From Chitinophaga pendula (GTDB taxonomy: Bacteria > Bacteroidota > Bacteroidia > Chitinophagales > Chitinophagaceae): DNA of 64,000 bases. A program made the position numbers and the translations under genes. This document shows, piece after piece, positions 15,804 through 24,664 of the stretch. Numbering within the stretch: position 1 is the first letter of the stretch; every line of letters starts with the position of its first letter. The notes beneath the pieces were generated by a model. That model was not told the DNA's origin. It made no database searches and saw nothing but the letters and a program-made list of their open reading frames with translations. The stretch spans positions 5,629,501 to 5,693,500 of the forward strand of contig NZ_CP077769.1 in NCBI RefSeq assembly GCF_020386615.1, read 5' to 3'.

Positions 15804-17174
15804 ATGGCAACCGTAACCAGAGCAAACATTGGTTTATTGAATGATAAGATCACTGTGAAAGTGAGCCAGGAAGATTACCTTCCTAATTTTGACAAAGCAG
15901 TAAAGCAATTCAGCAAATCTGCCAACATTCCGGGTTTCCGTAAGGGCATGGTGCCTGCCGGTATGGTTAAAAAGATGCACGGTCAGGCAATTTTTGCTGA
16001 TGAGGTGTTGAAATCTGTGGAGAAAGAGCTGGTAGGTTATCTGCAACAGGAGAAGCTTGAGATCTTCGGTCAGCCGATATCCCTGGATAAGGAAGCCAAA
16101 GCCTTTGATTTTAATACTCCGGCTTCTTATGATTTTGACTTTGAAGTAGGTCTTAAGCCTGAATTTGCGGTGACTCCATTGGAGCCCGGTAAAACTGAGC
16201 TGACCCGTTACAAGGTGCGTGTATCTGAGGAGGCGGTAAATGAGGAAGTGAACCGTTTGCAGCTGAAGGGCGGTAAAGAGGTAGAGCAGGACTCTCCTAC
16301 TTCTGACGACAGCGTACTGACTGTGACCCTGGCTGAAAGCGATGCTGACGGTAATGTGGTAGAAGGCGGTATCAGCAAGGACAATACTTTCCTTTTTAAA
16401 TATTTCACGCCTGCTGTTCAGGAGCAACTGAAGGGTAAGAAGAAAGACGATGCGATTGTTACTACGCTGGGTGCTGCCTTTAACAATGAGCAACTGGAGT
16501 TTATCCTGAAGGATCTTGGTGTTGGGCAGGAAGGTGCTGACAAGCACTTCAAGCTGACCATTAACAAGGTGGGTCTGATTGAAAAGCGGGAGTTGAATGA
16601 AGAGTTCTTCAAGGAGGTTTATCCTACTGAGGAGATTACTACTGAAGAAGCTTTCCGTGCTAAACTGAAAGAAGAAATAGAAAAATACTGGAGTTCCGAG
16701 AGCCGTAACCGTATGCACAACGACCTGTTTGAAGTGCTGGTACACGAAACACCGATCGAATTACCTGTAGACTTCCTCAAACGCTGGTTGCAGACTGGCG
16801 GCGAGAAGCCCAAGACCGCTGAGGAAGCTGAAAGAGAATATCCGAACTTTGACCATCAGTTGCGCTGGACATTAATCAGCGACAAACTGATCCGTGATAA
16901 CAAACTGGAAGTAGCCTATGAAGAGGTGAGAGCCGGCGCCAAGCAGAAACTCCTCGGTTACTACGGAGGAGCGGGTCTGGATGGTGCAGAGTGGCTGGAT
17001 AGCTACCTGGACCGTCTGATGCAGGACGAGAAATTTGTGGATCAGACTTATCGTGAAATGATCACCCAGAAACTGTTTGAGTGGGCAGAGGACAAGGTGA
17101 ACGTGAAGGAAGAGGAAATTACAGCAGATGAATTTGTAAAATTACCTCATAAACATCACCATCATGAACATTAA
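15804..17174 (+). CDS. tig: Trigger factor
   Basis: 456 residues. The N-terminal ribosome-binding domain carries the signature GFRKGMVP (near 47, the GFRxGKxP loop), followed by a PPIase-like middle region and the long helical C-terminal arm. It is a ribosome-bound chaperone for nascent chains with possible prolyl isomerase activity. The protein ends in a His-rich tail (HKHHHHEH). Its last 11 bases overlap the start of clpP, and clpX follows, the classical tig-clpP-clpX order. Confidence 0.93.
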   Translation: MATVTRANIGLLNDKITVKVSQEDYLPNFDKAVKQFSKSANIPGFRKGMVPAGMVKKMHGQAIFADEVLKSVEKELVGYLQQEKLEIFGQPISLDKEAKAFDFNTPASYDFDFEVGLKPEFAVTPLEPGKTELTRYKVRVSEEAVNEEVNRLQLKGGKEVEQDSPTSDDSVLTVTLAESDADGNVVEGGISKDNTFLFKYFTPAVQEQLKGKKKDDAIVTTLGAAFNNEQLEFILKDLGVGQEGADKHFKLTINKVGLIEKRELNEEFFKEVYPTEEITTEEAFRAKLKEEIEKYWSSESRNRMHNDLFEVLVHETPIELPVDFLKRWLQTGGEKPKTAEEAEREYPNFDHQLRWTLISDKLIRDNKLEVAYEEVRAGAKQKLLGYYGGAGLDGAEWLDSYLDRLMQDEKFVDQTYREMITQKLFEWAEDKVNVKEEEITADEFVKLPHKHHHHEH

Positions 17175-17868
17175 TAATAACGAATTCAGGAAATATGCGA
17201 TCCAGCATCGCGGAATCAGCAGCCTGGTAGTAGATAGCTATGCCCGCCATCAGATCAACGCTTTGACGCCTTATATCATTGAGGAGCGTCCGATGAATGT
17301 GGCTACGATGGACGTTTTTTCGCGCCTGATGATGGACCGTATCATATTCCTGGGCGACCCGGTGAACGATTATGTAGCGAATGTGATCACAGCACAGCTG
17401 TTGTTCCTGGAGTCTACAGACCGTAACCGTGATATCCAGATGTATATCAACAGCCCTGGTGGTAGTGTATATGCGGGTCTGGGTATTTATGACACGATGC
17501 AGATCATTGCGCCTGATGTGGCTACTATCTGTACTGGTATGGCTGCCTCTTTTGGTGCTGTACTGCTGGTAGCTGGTACAAAAGGTAAACGTACCGCTCT
17601 GAAGCATGCGCGTGTGATGATCCACCAGCCTCATGGTGGTGCTGAAGGTCAAACTTCCGATATCGAGATCACAGCCAGGGAGTTCATAAAGCTTAAAAAG
17701 GAACTGAATGAGATCATCGCCACTCATTGCGGACAGCCCGTGAAGAAGGTGGAGAAGGATTCCGATCGTGACTACTGGATGACTGCCGACGAAGCCAAAG
17801 AGTATGGTATCATTGACGACGTACTGGACAGAAATCCCCGCAAAAAAGCAGAGAATAATCCGCAATAA
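17164..17868 (+). CDS. clpP: ATP-dependent Clp protease proteolytic subunit
   Basis: 234 residues, the usual length with a short C-terminal extension. The catalytic triad is readable: Ser in GMAASFGA, His in MIHQPHGG, Asp in DRDYWMTADEA. The Met usually following the nucleophile (ASMG) is Phe. It forms the barrel peptidase that works with ClpX (downstream) and possibly ClpA/ClpC. Its ATG lies inside the His-rich 3' end of tig, 8 bases before the tig stop codon, so translation is probably coupled. Confidence 0.95.
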   Translation: MNINNNEFRKYAIQHRGISSLVVDSYARHQINALTPYIIEERPMNVATMDVFSRLMMDRIIFLGDPVNDYVANVITAQLLFLESTDRNRDIQMYINSPGGSVYAGLGIYDTMQIIAPDVATICTGMAASFGAVLLVAGTKGKRTALKHARVMIHQPHGGAEGQTSDIEITAREFIKLKKELNEIIATHCGQPVKKVEKDSDRDYWMTADEAKEYGIIDDVLDRNPRKKAENNPQ

Positions 17869-17894
17869 TATTGCTGGAGAAACAGTAATAATTG

Positions 17895-17937
17895 AAAAAA
17901 GGAGAAAGGGTCCCTGACCCGGTTCTCCTTTTTTCCT
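17895..17937 (+). terminator. Terminator between clpP and clpX
   Basis: AAAAAAGGAGAA pairs with TTCTCCTTTTTT, with an inner GGGTC/GACCC, followed by a T-rich tract. It may only partly reduce read-through from tig-clpP into clpX. Confidence 0.75.
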
Positions 17938-17961
17938 TTTCTCCCTTTTTCAGTTTTAACT

Positions 17962-17969
17962 TAACTTTG
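17962..17969 (+). promoter_or_regulatory. Possible -7 box immediately before clpX (TAACTTTG)
   Basis: Exact TAnnTTTG match ending six bases before the clpX ATG. If active, the transcript would start at or next to the ATG. No TTG box is evident upstream. Confidence 0.35.
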
Positions 17970-17975
17970 ATAGCT

Positions 17976-19211
17976 ATGAAAGAATCCAAAATACGCTGTT
18001 CCTTTTGTAACCGGTCTAAAGACGAGGTGCAGATATTGATCGCCGGTGCGGAAGGACATATATGTGAGAACTGTGTAGCCAACGCTCAGGAAATCATTGA
18101 GCAGGAGCTATTCCAGCAGAATAAAAAGGTTTCTTCTTCCCACTTTGTACCCAAAGTATCCAAGCCGGTAGAGATCAAGAAATTCCTTGATGAGTATGTG
18201 ATCGGCCAGGACGATGCCAAGAAGATACTGGCAGTAGCCGTATATAATCACTATAAGCGCCTCAACCAGGAGATCACTGATGATGAAGTGGAGATTGAAA
18301 AATCCAACATTGTCATGGTAGGTGAAACGGGTACGGGTAAGACCCTTCTGGCCAAATCCATTGCCAAACTCCTGAATGTGCCTTTTGCGATTGTAGATGC
18401 TACGGTATTTACGGAGGCTGGTTATGTAGGTGAGGACGTGGAGAGCATCCTGACGCGTCTGTTACAGGTGTGTAATTATGATGTAGAAGCTGCTGAGCGT
18501 GGTATTGTGTATATCGATGAGATCGATAAGATCGCGCGTAAGAGTGACAATCCTTCTATCACCCGTGATGTAAGCGGTGAAGGTGTGCAACAGGGTTTAC
18601 TTAAGCTACTGGAAGGTACGGAAGTACTGGTTCCCCCTCAGGGTGGCCGTAAGCATCCGGAGCAAAAGCTGATAAAGGTAAACACGCAAAATATCCTGTT
18701 CATTTGTGGTGGTGCTTTTGATGGTATTGACCGGATCATCAGCAGAAGGGTGCAGACGCATTCTATTGGTTTCAATGTGAATAAAGAGCAAGAGGAGGAG
18801 AACAAGAAACATATCCTGCGTTATGTTAATTCACAGGATCTGAAGACTTTTGGTTTGATCCCTGAGTTGCTGGGCCGTCTGCCGGTGGTGACTTATCTGA
18901 ATTCACTGGATAAGGATGCATTGAAGGCGATCCTGACTGAGCCTAAAAATGCGTTGGTTAAGCAGTACCAGAAGCTGTTTAAAGTAGAAGATATCAATTT
19001 GTTGATAGAAGAAGATGCGGTAGACTACATCGTGGATAAAGCCATGGAATATAAATTGGGCGCGCGTGGTCTTCGTTCTATCTGTGAAGTGGTGATGAGT
19101 GAGGCCATGTTCGAACTGCCCTCTACCAGTGAGAAGTCCTTTACACTGACCAAAGCGTATGCGGAGGAAAGACTGGACAAATCCATGCTGGTAAAATTGA
19201 AAGTAGCCTAA
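17976..19211 (+). CDS. clpX: ATP-dependent Clp protease ATP-binding subunit
   Basis: 411 residues from the ATG at 17976; the frame extends upstream through the terminator hairpin and that part is not coding. The zinc-binding domain with CSFC and CENC pairs occupies residues 9-40. The AAA+ core has Walker A GETGTGKT near 115, Walker [12 protein letters not shown] near 175, and sensor 2 GARGLRS near 360. It unfolds tagged substrates and feeds them to ClpP, whose gene is directly upstream. The intergenic terminator and a -7 box suggest it can also be transcribed alone. Confidence 0.95.
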   Translation: MKESKIRCSFCNRSKDEVQILIAGAEGHICENCVANAQEIIEQELFQQNKKVSSSHFVPKVSKPVEIKKFLDEYVIGQDDAKKILAVAVYNHYKRLNQEITDDEVEIEKSNIVMVGETGTGKTLLAKSIAKLLNVPFAIVDATVFTEAGYVGEDVESILTRLLQVCNYDVEAAERGIVYIDEIDKIARKSDNPSITRDVSGEGVQQGLLKLLEGTEVLVPPQGGRKHPEQKLIKVNTQNILFICGGAFDGIDRIISRRVQTHSIGFNVNKEQEEENKKHILRYVNSQDLKTFGLIPELLGRLPVVTYLNSLDKDALKAILTEPKNALVKQYQKLFKVEDINLLIEEDAVDYIVDKAMEYKLGARGLRSICEVVMSEAMFELPSTSEKSFTLTKAYAEERLDKSMLVKLKVA

Positions 19212-19232
19212 GGTCAGCGATACCTTTTTCCC

Positions 19233-19275
19233 ATCCCGGACGGCCTTGTTGCTGTCCGGGATTTTTATTTCCTAA
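19233..19275 (+). terminator. Terminator after clpX
   Basis: ATCCCGGAC and GTCCGGGAT pair perfectly around a 12-nt loop, followed by TTTTATTT. Confidence 0.85.
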
Positions 19276-19299
19276 CTTTATTACCTAAATAACTATCTT

Positions 19300-19506
19300 A
19301 TGCAGGAACTCATTCAGCAACTACAGGAGAAAGCCGGTCTTGCGCCGGAGCAGGCCGTACAGTCCATTGAAATTGTCAAGGAGTATGTTAAGAGTAAATT
19401 ACCGCCATTTATTGCGGACACTGTAGACAGCTGGTTTGCCAACATGTCGGGCAAAGAGGGGGATAAAAGTGGGGCTGGTCAGCAGGAGGCAGATTTCCTT
19501 GATTAA
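19300..19506 (+). CDS. Small conserved-looking hypothetical protein
   Basis: 68 residues. The first 50 are predicted helical and amphipathic (ELIQQLQEKAGLAPEQAVQS, then VKEYVKSKLPPFIADTVD), followed by a charged Gly/Lys-rich tail. There is no signal peptide or cysteine. It lies between two terminators, so it is a free-standing gene with its own promoter. The helix-plus-AGLAPEQA pattern recalls small DUF2267/DUF937-like proteins, but I would not assign it. Function unknown. Confidence 0.7.
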   Translation: MQELIQQLQEKAGLAPEQAVQSIEIVKEYVKSKLPPFIADTVDSWFANMSGKEGDKSGAGQQEADFLD

Positions 19507-19528
19507 CAGGTGTGTTATAGATAAAATA

Positions 19529-19562
19529 AAAAAGCATTCCCGGAGAGAGAATGCTTTTTTTG
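19529..19562 (+). terminator. Terminator after the small helical protein
   Basis: AAAAGCATTC and GAATGCTTTT pair around CCGGAGAGA, with a further T run. It is A-rich upstream and T-rich downstream, so it may work in both directions. Confidence 0.85.
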
Positions 19563-19740
19563 TGCGTAAAAGTGTTTCGTTGTCCTTTGTGTTTAGGTTG
19601 ATAAAAAGGTAAAGAGTGATGAATTAACTCAAATTTAACGTTCCTTTTTCAATTTACTAATAACACAAAAGGGTTAATGTTGATTTTTTTCCAAAAATCT
19701 TTAGCGCTGTATTTATTCAACACTTTTGTATACGCCTTGA

Positions 19741-21366
19741 TTAGAATATGTACTTAGTTGACAAGAAATTGGATGTCTGCGTGCTAACGATTGTATTGAC
19801 TAATTGTTTGTTTTCATCCGTTTGTTTGGTAGCTACCATGGAGCGGATGGAAAATGCGCGCAAGGCATCTGGTACACTCAATGTGCCTTCCGCAGAATCT
19901 TTTCTACCGGTGAACGGGAAGATATCCGGGCCCCGTTGGCACTGACAGTTGATATTGACGCGACTTACCTGATTTACGAGCGGGTCTACGAGGGATGCCA
20001 GTTCATCGGGATCGTTGGAGAACAGGCTGACTTGTTGTCCGTGATCGGAATGGATCAGGTATTCGACTGGTTGGTTGATGTCGCTGAAAGGTAGTACGGG
20101 CACTATCGGGCCGAACTGTTCTTCTCTGTATAGCTTCATCTTTTCGTTTACCGGGTATACCACTGCCGGATATACGAATGATTCATAATTATCGCCTCCA
20201 TTTGGATTGATCACTTTTGCACCGTTGGCTACGGCATCTTCGAGGCACTCTTTGAGGTAAGCGGGTTTCTGAGGTTCGGGTAGTGGTGTGAGGAACACGT
20301 CTTTATCCCAAGGCATGCCGAATTTCAGTTTGCTGACTGCTGCGCTGAGTTTTTCGAGGAAGGGGGCTGCTACTTTTTCGTGTACGTGGATGATCTTGAT
20401 GGCTGTGCAACGTTGTCCGTTGAAGGAGAGGGCTCCGAGTACGCATTCTTTCACTGCGAGGTCGAGATCTGCTTTTTCGGTGATGATCGCTGCGTTTTTG
20501 GCATCTAGTCCGAGGATAGCTCTGAGGCGGTTCACTTTGGGATGCATTTTTTTCAGCTGGTTGGCCACTTTACTGGAGCCGATCAGTGTGAGTACATTGA
20601 TCTTGCCGGTTTCCATCAGCGGAGCGACGATCACGTTACCACGGCCGTAAATGGTGTTTACGACACCTTTTGGGAAGCAGGTCCTGAAGGCTTCGAGCAG
20701 TGGATAGTGCAGTAAGGTACCATGTTTCGGAGGTTTGAACAGCATTGTATTTCCCATGATCAGTGCGGGGATCAGGGTGGTGAATGTTTCGTTCAGCGGA
20801 TAGTTGAACGGGCCCATGCAAAGCACTACGCCCAGTGGGCTGCGGCGGATCTGGGCGATGATGCCCTGTTCGATCTCGAAGCGGGAGGAGTTGCGGTCCA
20901 GGTCTTTGAGTGCGTCGATGGTAGCGTTGATGTATTCGATGGTACGATCAAATTCTTTGACGGAATCTGCTACGGACTTACCGATCTCCCACATGATCAG
21001 GCGAACGATCTCGGCTTTCTTTTCGATCATTTTGCCCGTGAATTTTTCCATGCAGGCGATCCTTTCTGATACCGGCATGGTGGGCCACTCTCCTCTCCCA
21101 TCGTTATAAGCTAATACGGCGGCATCCAGGGCCTCCATTGCTTCATTCTCCCCACATAGCGGGTAAGAGCCGATCTCTACCCTTTTGAGGCCTTCCGGTG
21201 TGTGTACGCATATGGGAGAGTAAACTGTGTGTACGTCTCCATTCCAGGATCTCATTTCTCCATCTACGAGATATTCCCGTTGGTGTAATTCGCCTGGCAG
21301 GGCGTGTTCTTCAGGTATGGTACCTGCCTGCGGAAACAGGTTATGTAATTGTTCTTCGAAAGACAT
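19741..21366 (-). CDS. gapN: NADP-dependent glyceraldehyde-3-phosphate dehydrogenase (GapN-like)
   Basis: 541 residues, an aldehyde dehydrogenase fold. The catalytic Cys is in FNGQRCTA near 325, and the C-terminal CQRGPDIFPFTGRKDSAEGT stretch is the sugar-phosphate signature of non-phosphorylating GAPDH. The enzyme oxidises glyceraldehyde-3-phosphate to 3-phosphoglycerate with NADP, bypassing substrate-level phosphorylation. The segment that normally reads LELGGK, with the general base Glu, reads LGLDAK here, so this Glu is Gly. I believe related Bacteroidota proteins share the change, but this was not checked. The gene is monocistronic and divergent from the lipoprotein gene at 21541. Confidence 0.85.
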   Translation of the reverse strand: MSFEEQLHNLFPQAGTIPEEHALPGELHQREYLVDGEMRSWNGDVHTVYSPICVHTPEGLKRVEIGSYPLCGENEAMEALDAAVLAYNDGRGEWPTMPVSERIACMEKFTGKMIEKKAEIVRLIMWEIGKSVADSVKEFDRTIEYINATIDALKDLDRNSSRFEIEQGIIAQIRRSPLGVVLCMGPFNYPLNETFTTLIPALIMGNTMLFKPPKHGTLLHYPLLEAFRTCFPKGVVNTIYGRGNVIVAPLMETGKINVLTLIGSSKVANQLKKMHPKVNRLRAILGLDAKNAAIITEKADLDLAVKECVLGALSFNGQRCTAIKIIHVHEKVAAPFLEKLSAAVSKLKFGMPWDKDVFLTPLPEPQKPAYLKECLEDAVANGAKVINPNGGDNYESFVYPAVVYPVNEKMKLYREEQFGPIVPVLPFSDINQPVEYLIHSDHGQQVSLFSNDPDELASLVDPLVNQVSRVNINCQCQRGPDIFPFTGRKDSAEGTLSVPDALRAFSIRSMVATKQTDENKQLVNTIVSTQTSNFLSTKYIF

Positions 21367-21440
21367 AGTTTTTCTGAGTTGATTATATTAGAAATAGCCA
21401 TGGGCTTTACAATAGCAAGGGATGAATGTTGTACCCCATC

Positions 21441-21448
21441 TATATTTG
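21441..21448 (+). promoter_or_regulatory. Possible -7 box (TATATTTG)
   Basis: Exact TAnnTTTG match 92 bp upstream of the lipoprotein gene at 21541. The -33 region is not convincing. Confidence 0.35.
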
Positions 21449-21540
21449 TGTGAATTTAACACAATTTAAGTAAATACCTGATAACCTTGATATCTCCTGA
21501 GTTAAAAAATTGCTATTTTGGCCGCTTAAAAAATCCCTAT

Positions 21541-22401
21541 ATGCGATCATTTTTACTGTCAGCACTTTGTGTATTTATGGTGCTGGCTGCCTGTAATCCG
21601 CAAGGCAGTAGTGATCCGGCTCATCAAGGTAATGCAGCTGATACGACTGTTCCGGTCAAAGACACTTTATCTGCAGCAGTTGGGGAGGAGGTTTTTTCTC
21701 CTAACGACGGTTTTTTCCCATCTTATGACAGTAGTTATGGCGGTGATTTGTTGGGAGCGGGCGGGTATCATTGGGATGAGGTAAAAAAGGGGATGGACCG
21801 GCAAGCCTGGCTGGGGGTGTTCAAGAGTGCGGACGGTGCTTATTATGTTGCGGATACGCGGGTGACTATACAGCAGGATTATGATCCTGTGTTGGATGAG
21901 GACAGCACACAGGCTTCGGGCTGGCTGGTGACACCGGAGATCCAGGATACGACGATCGTGCTTGTTAGCAAGATATCGTTGCAGAAGGGGTTGGTGGTAC
22001 CGGTGGCTATTCCGGCGTATATTAGAGATGACCGGATGATACCAGGAGACTCGTTGGTATTCCGGTATGGAGGGGATTACAGTTATCGTTTGTCGGTGAC
22101 TGGCAAGAAGCAGCGTATAGCTGAGCTGGATAGCTGGAATGTTTCGGATTACCGGATGTATATTACTGCGATGAAGGCTGGCAAGCTGGTTAGCCAGTTG
22201 TTGATCAACAGTCCGCATAATGATGATTCGATTCCATCTATCATTTTTATTGGAGACCTGGACGGGGACCAGGTGCCGGACCTGATATTGAACGCTACGA
22301 ATAACTATAACGCTTATGTACCTACGCTATATTTATCGAAGGATGCGGGAGAAGGGCAGTTATATCGAGTGGTGGCGCAGCATGTGAGTGTGGGGTGTTA
22401 G
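21541..22401 (+). CDS. Lipoprotein with FG-GAP/VCBS-like calcium-binding motif
   Basis: 286 residues from the ATG at 21541; 18 codons of upstream frame carry no coding signal. The lipobox LAAC sets the lipidated Cys near 18. The body is beta-rich with no recognised enzyme motif. Near the C-terminus is DLDGDQVPDLIL, a single FG-GAP-type calcium loop as found in surface-exposed repeat proteins. It is probably exposed to the periplasm or outside; its function is unknown. Confidence 0.7.
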   Translation: MRSFLLSALCVFMVLAACNPQGSSDPAHQGNAADTTVPVKDTLSAAVGEEVFSPNDGFFPSYDSSYGGDLLGAGGYHWDEVKKGMDRQAWLGVFKSADGAYYVADTRVTIQQDYDPVLDEDSTQASGWLVTPEIQDTTIVLVSKISLQKGLVVPVAIPAYIRDDRMIPGDSLVFRYGGDYSYRLSVTGKKQRIAELDSWNVSDYRMYITAMKAGKLVSQLLINSPHNDDSIPSIIFIGDLDGDQVPDLILNATNNYNAYVPTLYLSKDAGEGQLYRVVAQHVSVGC

Positions 22402-22412
22402 CTGCATAAAAA

Positions 22413-22433
22413 AGCCCGGAAGGTGTCCGGGCT
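22413..22433 (-). terminator. Terminator for the minus-strand acyl-CoA dehydrogenase
   Basis: AGCCCGGA and TCCGGGCT pair around AGGTG; read on the minus strand the stem is followed by a run of T. It lies in the convergent gap. Confidence 0.7.
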
Positions 22434-22466
22434 ATGTGAGTGGAAATTATAGAGGCTAATTGAATA

Positions 22467-22500
22467 ACCGGCACGCATGCAGCGTGCCGGTGTTGTTTTT
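22467..22500 (+). terminator. Terminator for the plus-strand lipoprotein gene
   Basis: ACCGGCACGC and GCGTGCCGGT pair around ATGCA, followed by GTTGTTTTT. Confidence 0.7.
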
Positions 22501-22535
22501 CGTGGAAGTTATAAAAGCAAGCGTTCTATTTTGTT

Positions 22536-23678
22536 TTAACCCTTCAGTGCTTCTCGGGCTATTACTATTTTTTGTATTTCTGAAGTACCTTCTCCGATGG
22601 TACACAATTTTGCATCGCGGTAGAATTTCTCTACGGGGAAGTCTTTGGTGTAGCCGTAGCCGCCGAAAATCTGTACTGCTTCATTTGCTACTTTAACGGC
22701 TACTTCGGAGGCATAATATTTAGCCATGGCGGCTTGTTTGGTCATGGGCTGTTTCCTGCTTTTGAGGTCGGCAGCCTGCATGGTCAATAGTTCTGCGGCT
22801 TCTATCTGGGTGGCCATGTCTGCCAGTTTGAAGGAGATGCCCTGGAAGTTGGCGATGGGCTGATCGAACTGGTGTCTTTCTTTGGCATATTTGCGTGCGG
22901 CGTCGTAGGCGCCTTTGGCGATGCCCAGTGATAGTGCTGCGATAGAGATACGGCCGCCGTCGAGTACTTTCATTGATTGAATGAAGCCTTCTCCTACGGG
23001 TCCGAGCCTGTTAGCATCGGGGATGCGGCAGTTATCGAATATCATTTCGGCTGTTTCGGAGGCTCTCATGCCCAATTTATTTTCTTTTTTGCCGCCGCTG
23101 AAGCCTGGTGTGCCCCTTTCTACTACGAAGGCGGTCATACCGCGGCTATCTCTTACATCACCTGTACGGGCGATCACTACTGCTACGTCTCCGCTTTTGC
23201 CATGTGTGATCCAGCATTTGGTGCCATTGATGACCCATTCGTCTCCTTCCTGTTTGGCTACACATTTCATGTTCATGGCATCGGACCCGGTGTTGGGTTC
23301 GGTGAGACCCCAGGCGCCCAGCCATTCTGCGGTGGCCAGTTTAGGCAGGTAGCGTTGTTTTTGTTCTTCGTTGCCGAACTGTAATATATGTCCGGTGCAT
23401 AAAGAGTTATGAGCGGCTACGCTCAGGCCAATGGCGCCGCATATTCTTGCTATTTCACTTACTACGGTTACATACTCGGGATAACCGAGGCCGGTGCCCT
23501 GGTATTCCTGTGGTACTAATACGCCCATCAGGCCCAGTTCGCCTAGTTTACGAAACAGGTCTGCCGGAAATTCCTGTTTTTCATCCCAGTCCATGATATA
23601 CGGCAGCATATTCGTTTTTCCAAAGTCCCGGATCATCTGCGCGATCTGCTGCTGTGTATCCGATAGCTCAAAATTCAT
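22536..23678 (-). CDS. Acyl-CoA dehydrogenase
   Basis: 380 residues, the standard length. The N-terminal helical domain is followed by the FAD-binding beta domain (WGLTEPNTGSD) and a C-terminal helical domain with QIFGGYGYTKDFPVEK. The likely catalytic Glu is in CTIGEGTSEIQ near 365, as in short-chain acyl-CoA dehydrogenases. It oxidises an acyl-CoA to the enoyl-CoA in beta-oxidation or branched-chain amino acid breakdown. Chain-length preference cannot be read from sequence. It may be co-transcribed with the ComEA-like gene upstream, 13 bp away. Confidence 0.9.
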   Translation of the reverse strand: MNFELSDTQQQIAQMIRDFGKTNMLPYIMDWDEKQEFPADLFRKLGELGLMGVLVPQEYQGTGLGYPEYVTVVSEIARICGAIGLSVAAHNSLCTGHILQFGNEEQKQRYLPKLATAEWLGAWGLTEPNTGSDAMNMKCVAKQEGDEWVINGTKCWITHGKSGDVAVVIARTGDVRDSRGMTAFVVERGTPGFSGGKKENKLGMRASETAEMIFDNCRIPDANRLGPVGEGFIQSMKVLDGGRISIAALSLGIAKGAYDAARKYAKERHQFDQPIANFQGISFKLADMATQIEAAELLTMQAADLKSRKQPMTKQAAMAKYYASEVAVKVANEAVQIFGGYGYTKDFPVEKFYRDAKLCTIGEGTSEIQKIVIAREALKG

Positions 23679-23691
23679 AATGGGGAATTTA

Positions 23692-24603
23692 TTATTTGAT
23701 GTCTATGTATGGCATTAGTTTTTTGTATACTTCCTCGTCGACCAGCGGGAGGTGATATAGCTCCGTTATATCGTGAAAAGGGCCATGCTCATTACGGTAA
23801 CGGGATATCAACATAGCCAATTTCTTCCGGATATAGGGATGTTGTGATAAAGATTTTTCATCTGTATGGTTGAGGTCAATTTTTTTTAGAGAAACCTTAT
23901 CGAGGAGTAATGAAGGTTGAATTTTATAAAACGTCGAATCGGGCAATCCATAAGTCTCGGCGACCTGTTCCAGGCGATGGAATCCGCCTAATGCATCTCT
24001 GAATTTTATGATCCTGGCAGCGAGTACGGGGCCGATGCCGGGCAGTTGTTCCCAGGCTGCGCTATCTGCGTTATTGATATCTATTGCGATCACTTTACGC
24101 GGTGTATAGTGTGGTGTATAGCGGGTATAGGAGGGTGTATCCCGGGGGTGCGGGGTGGTGCTGCCAGCGATATGTACGTATGGTATCAGGCGATCGCAAA
24201 CGGGGGTTGGCAGTCCATATATCTTACGCAGGTCGGCGGGTTGGCGGAAGTGGCCACCTTTGGCCAGGTAGTTTTGGATGGTGCGGGCGGTGCGAGGGGA
24301 AACGCCCAGGCGCAGCCATTCATTTTCGGGTAAAGTATTGGGGTCGAAGCGAAACAGGGCATAGGTATTGGCGGCGGGTGCCTGGTGATATGTGCGGTAT
24401 GATGGCGTTGACCGGGAGGTGAGTGTATCCAGTGAGCGGGCGGCGATGAGGAAGGCGGTATCATCTGCCGGCGGATGCGTGGCCGGGCTGTTGCTGTGTA
24501 TACGCAGCAGGAGGACACCTATTACTAATATAATGAGTATGATGATGCCGGTTTGTTCGCGGCGGGAGAAGCGGAAGTATTCCTTCCAGGGGTTATTTTT
24601 CAT
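23692..24603 (-). CDS. Membrane-anchored helix-hairpin-helix protein (ComEA-like)
   Basis: 303 residues. A single TM helix near 18-37 (IIILIILVIGVLLL) anchors a long C-terminal part with at least three helix-hairpin-helix units: one with RTARTIQNYLAKGGHF near 112, one with LPGIGPVLAARIIKFRD near 198, and a degenerate one near 270. HhH units of this type bind DNA without sequence preference, so a role in DNA uptake is possible; other Bacteroidota HhH proteins have no known job. The C-terminus resembles a kinesin-light-chain-free ComEA tail. It precedes the acyl-CoA dehydrogenase by 13 bp, an odd functional pairing. Confidence 0.75.
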   Translation of the reverse strand: MKNNPWKEYFRFSRREQTGIIILIILVIGVLLLRIHSNSPATHPPADDTAFLIAARSLDTLTSRSTPSYRTYHQAPAANTYALFRFDPNTLPENEWLRLGVSPRTARTIQNYLAKGGHFRQPADLRKIYGLPTPVCDRLIPYVHIAGSTTPHPRDTPSYTRYTPHYTPRKVIAIDINNADSAAWEQLPGIGPVLAARIIKFRDALGGFHRLEQVAETYGLPDSTFYKIQPSLLLDKVSLKKIDLNHTDEKSLSQHPYIRKKLAMLISRYRNEHGPFHDITELYHLPLVDEEVYKKLMPYIDIK

Positions 24604-24664
24604 AGTGGCCGAATTTCAGTAAATAAATCCGGCCGTTCGTTAACTGGATGCTAATGGGTAGCGG

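Noticed and set aside
15834..16745. Long minus-strand ORF across tig (303 codons)
   Set aside because: It is the antisense shadow of trigger factor, whose plus-strand product is clear.
17140..17174. His-rich tail read as an affinity tag or cloning artefact
   Set aside because: It is embedded in the natural tig-clpP overlap with no vector sequence around it.
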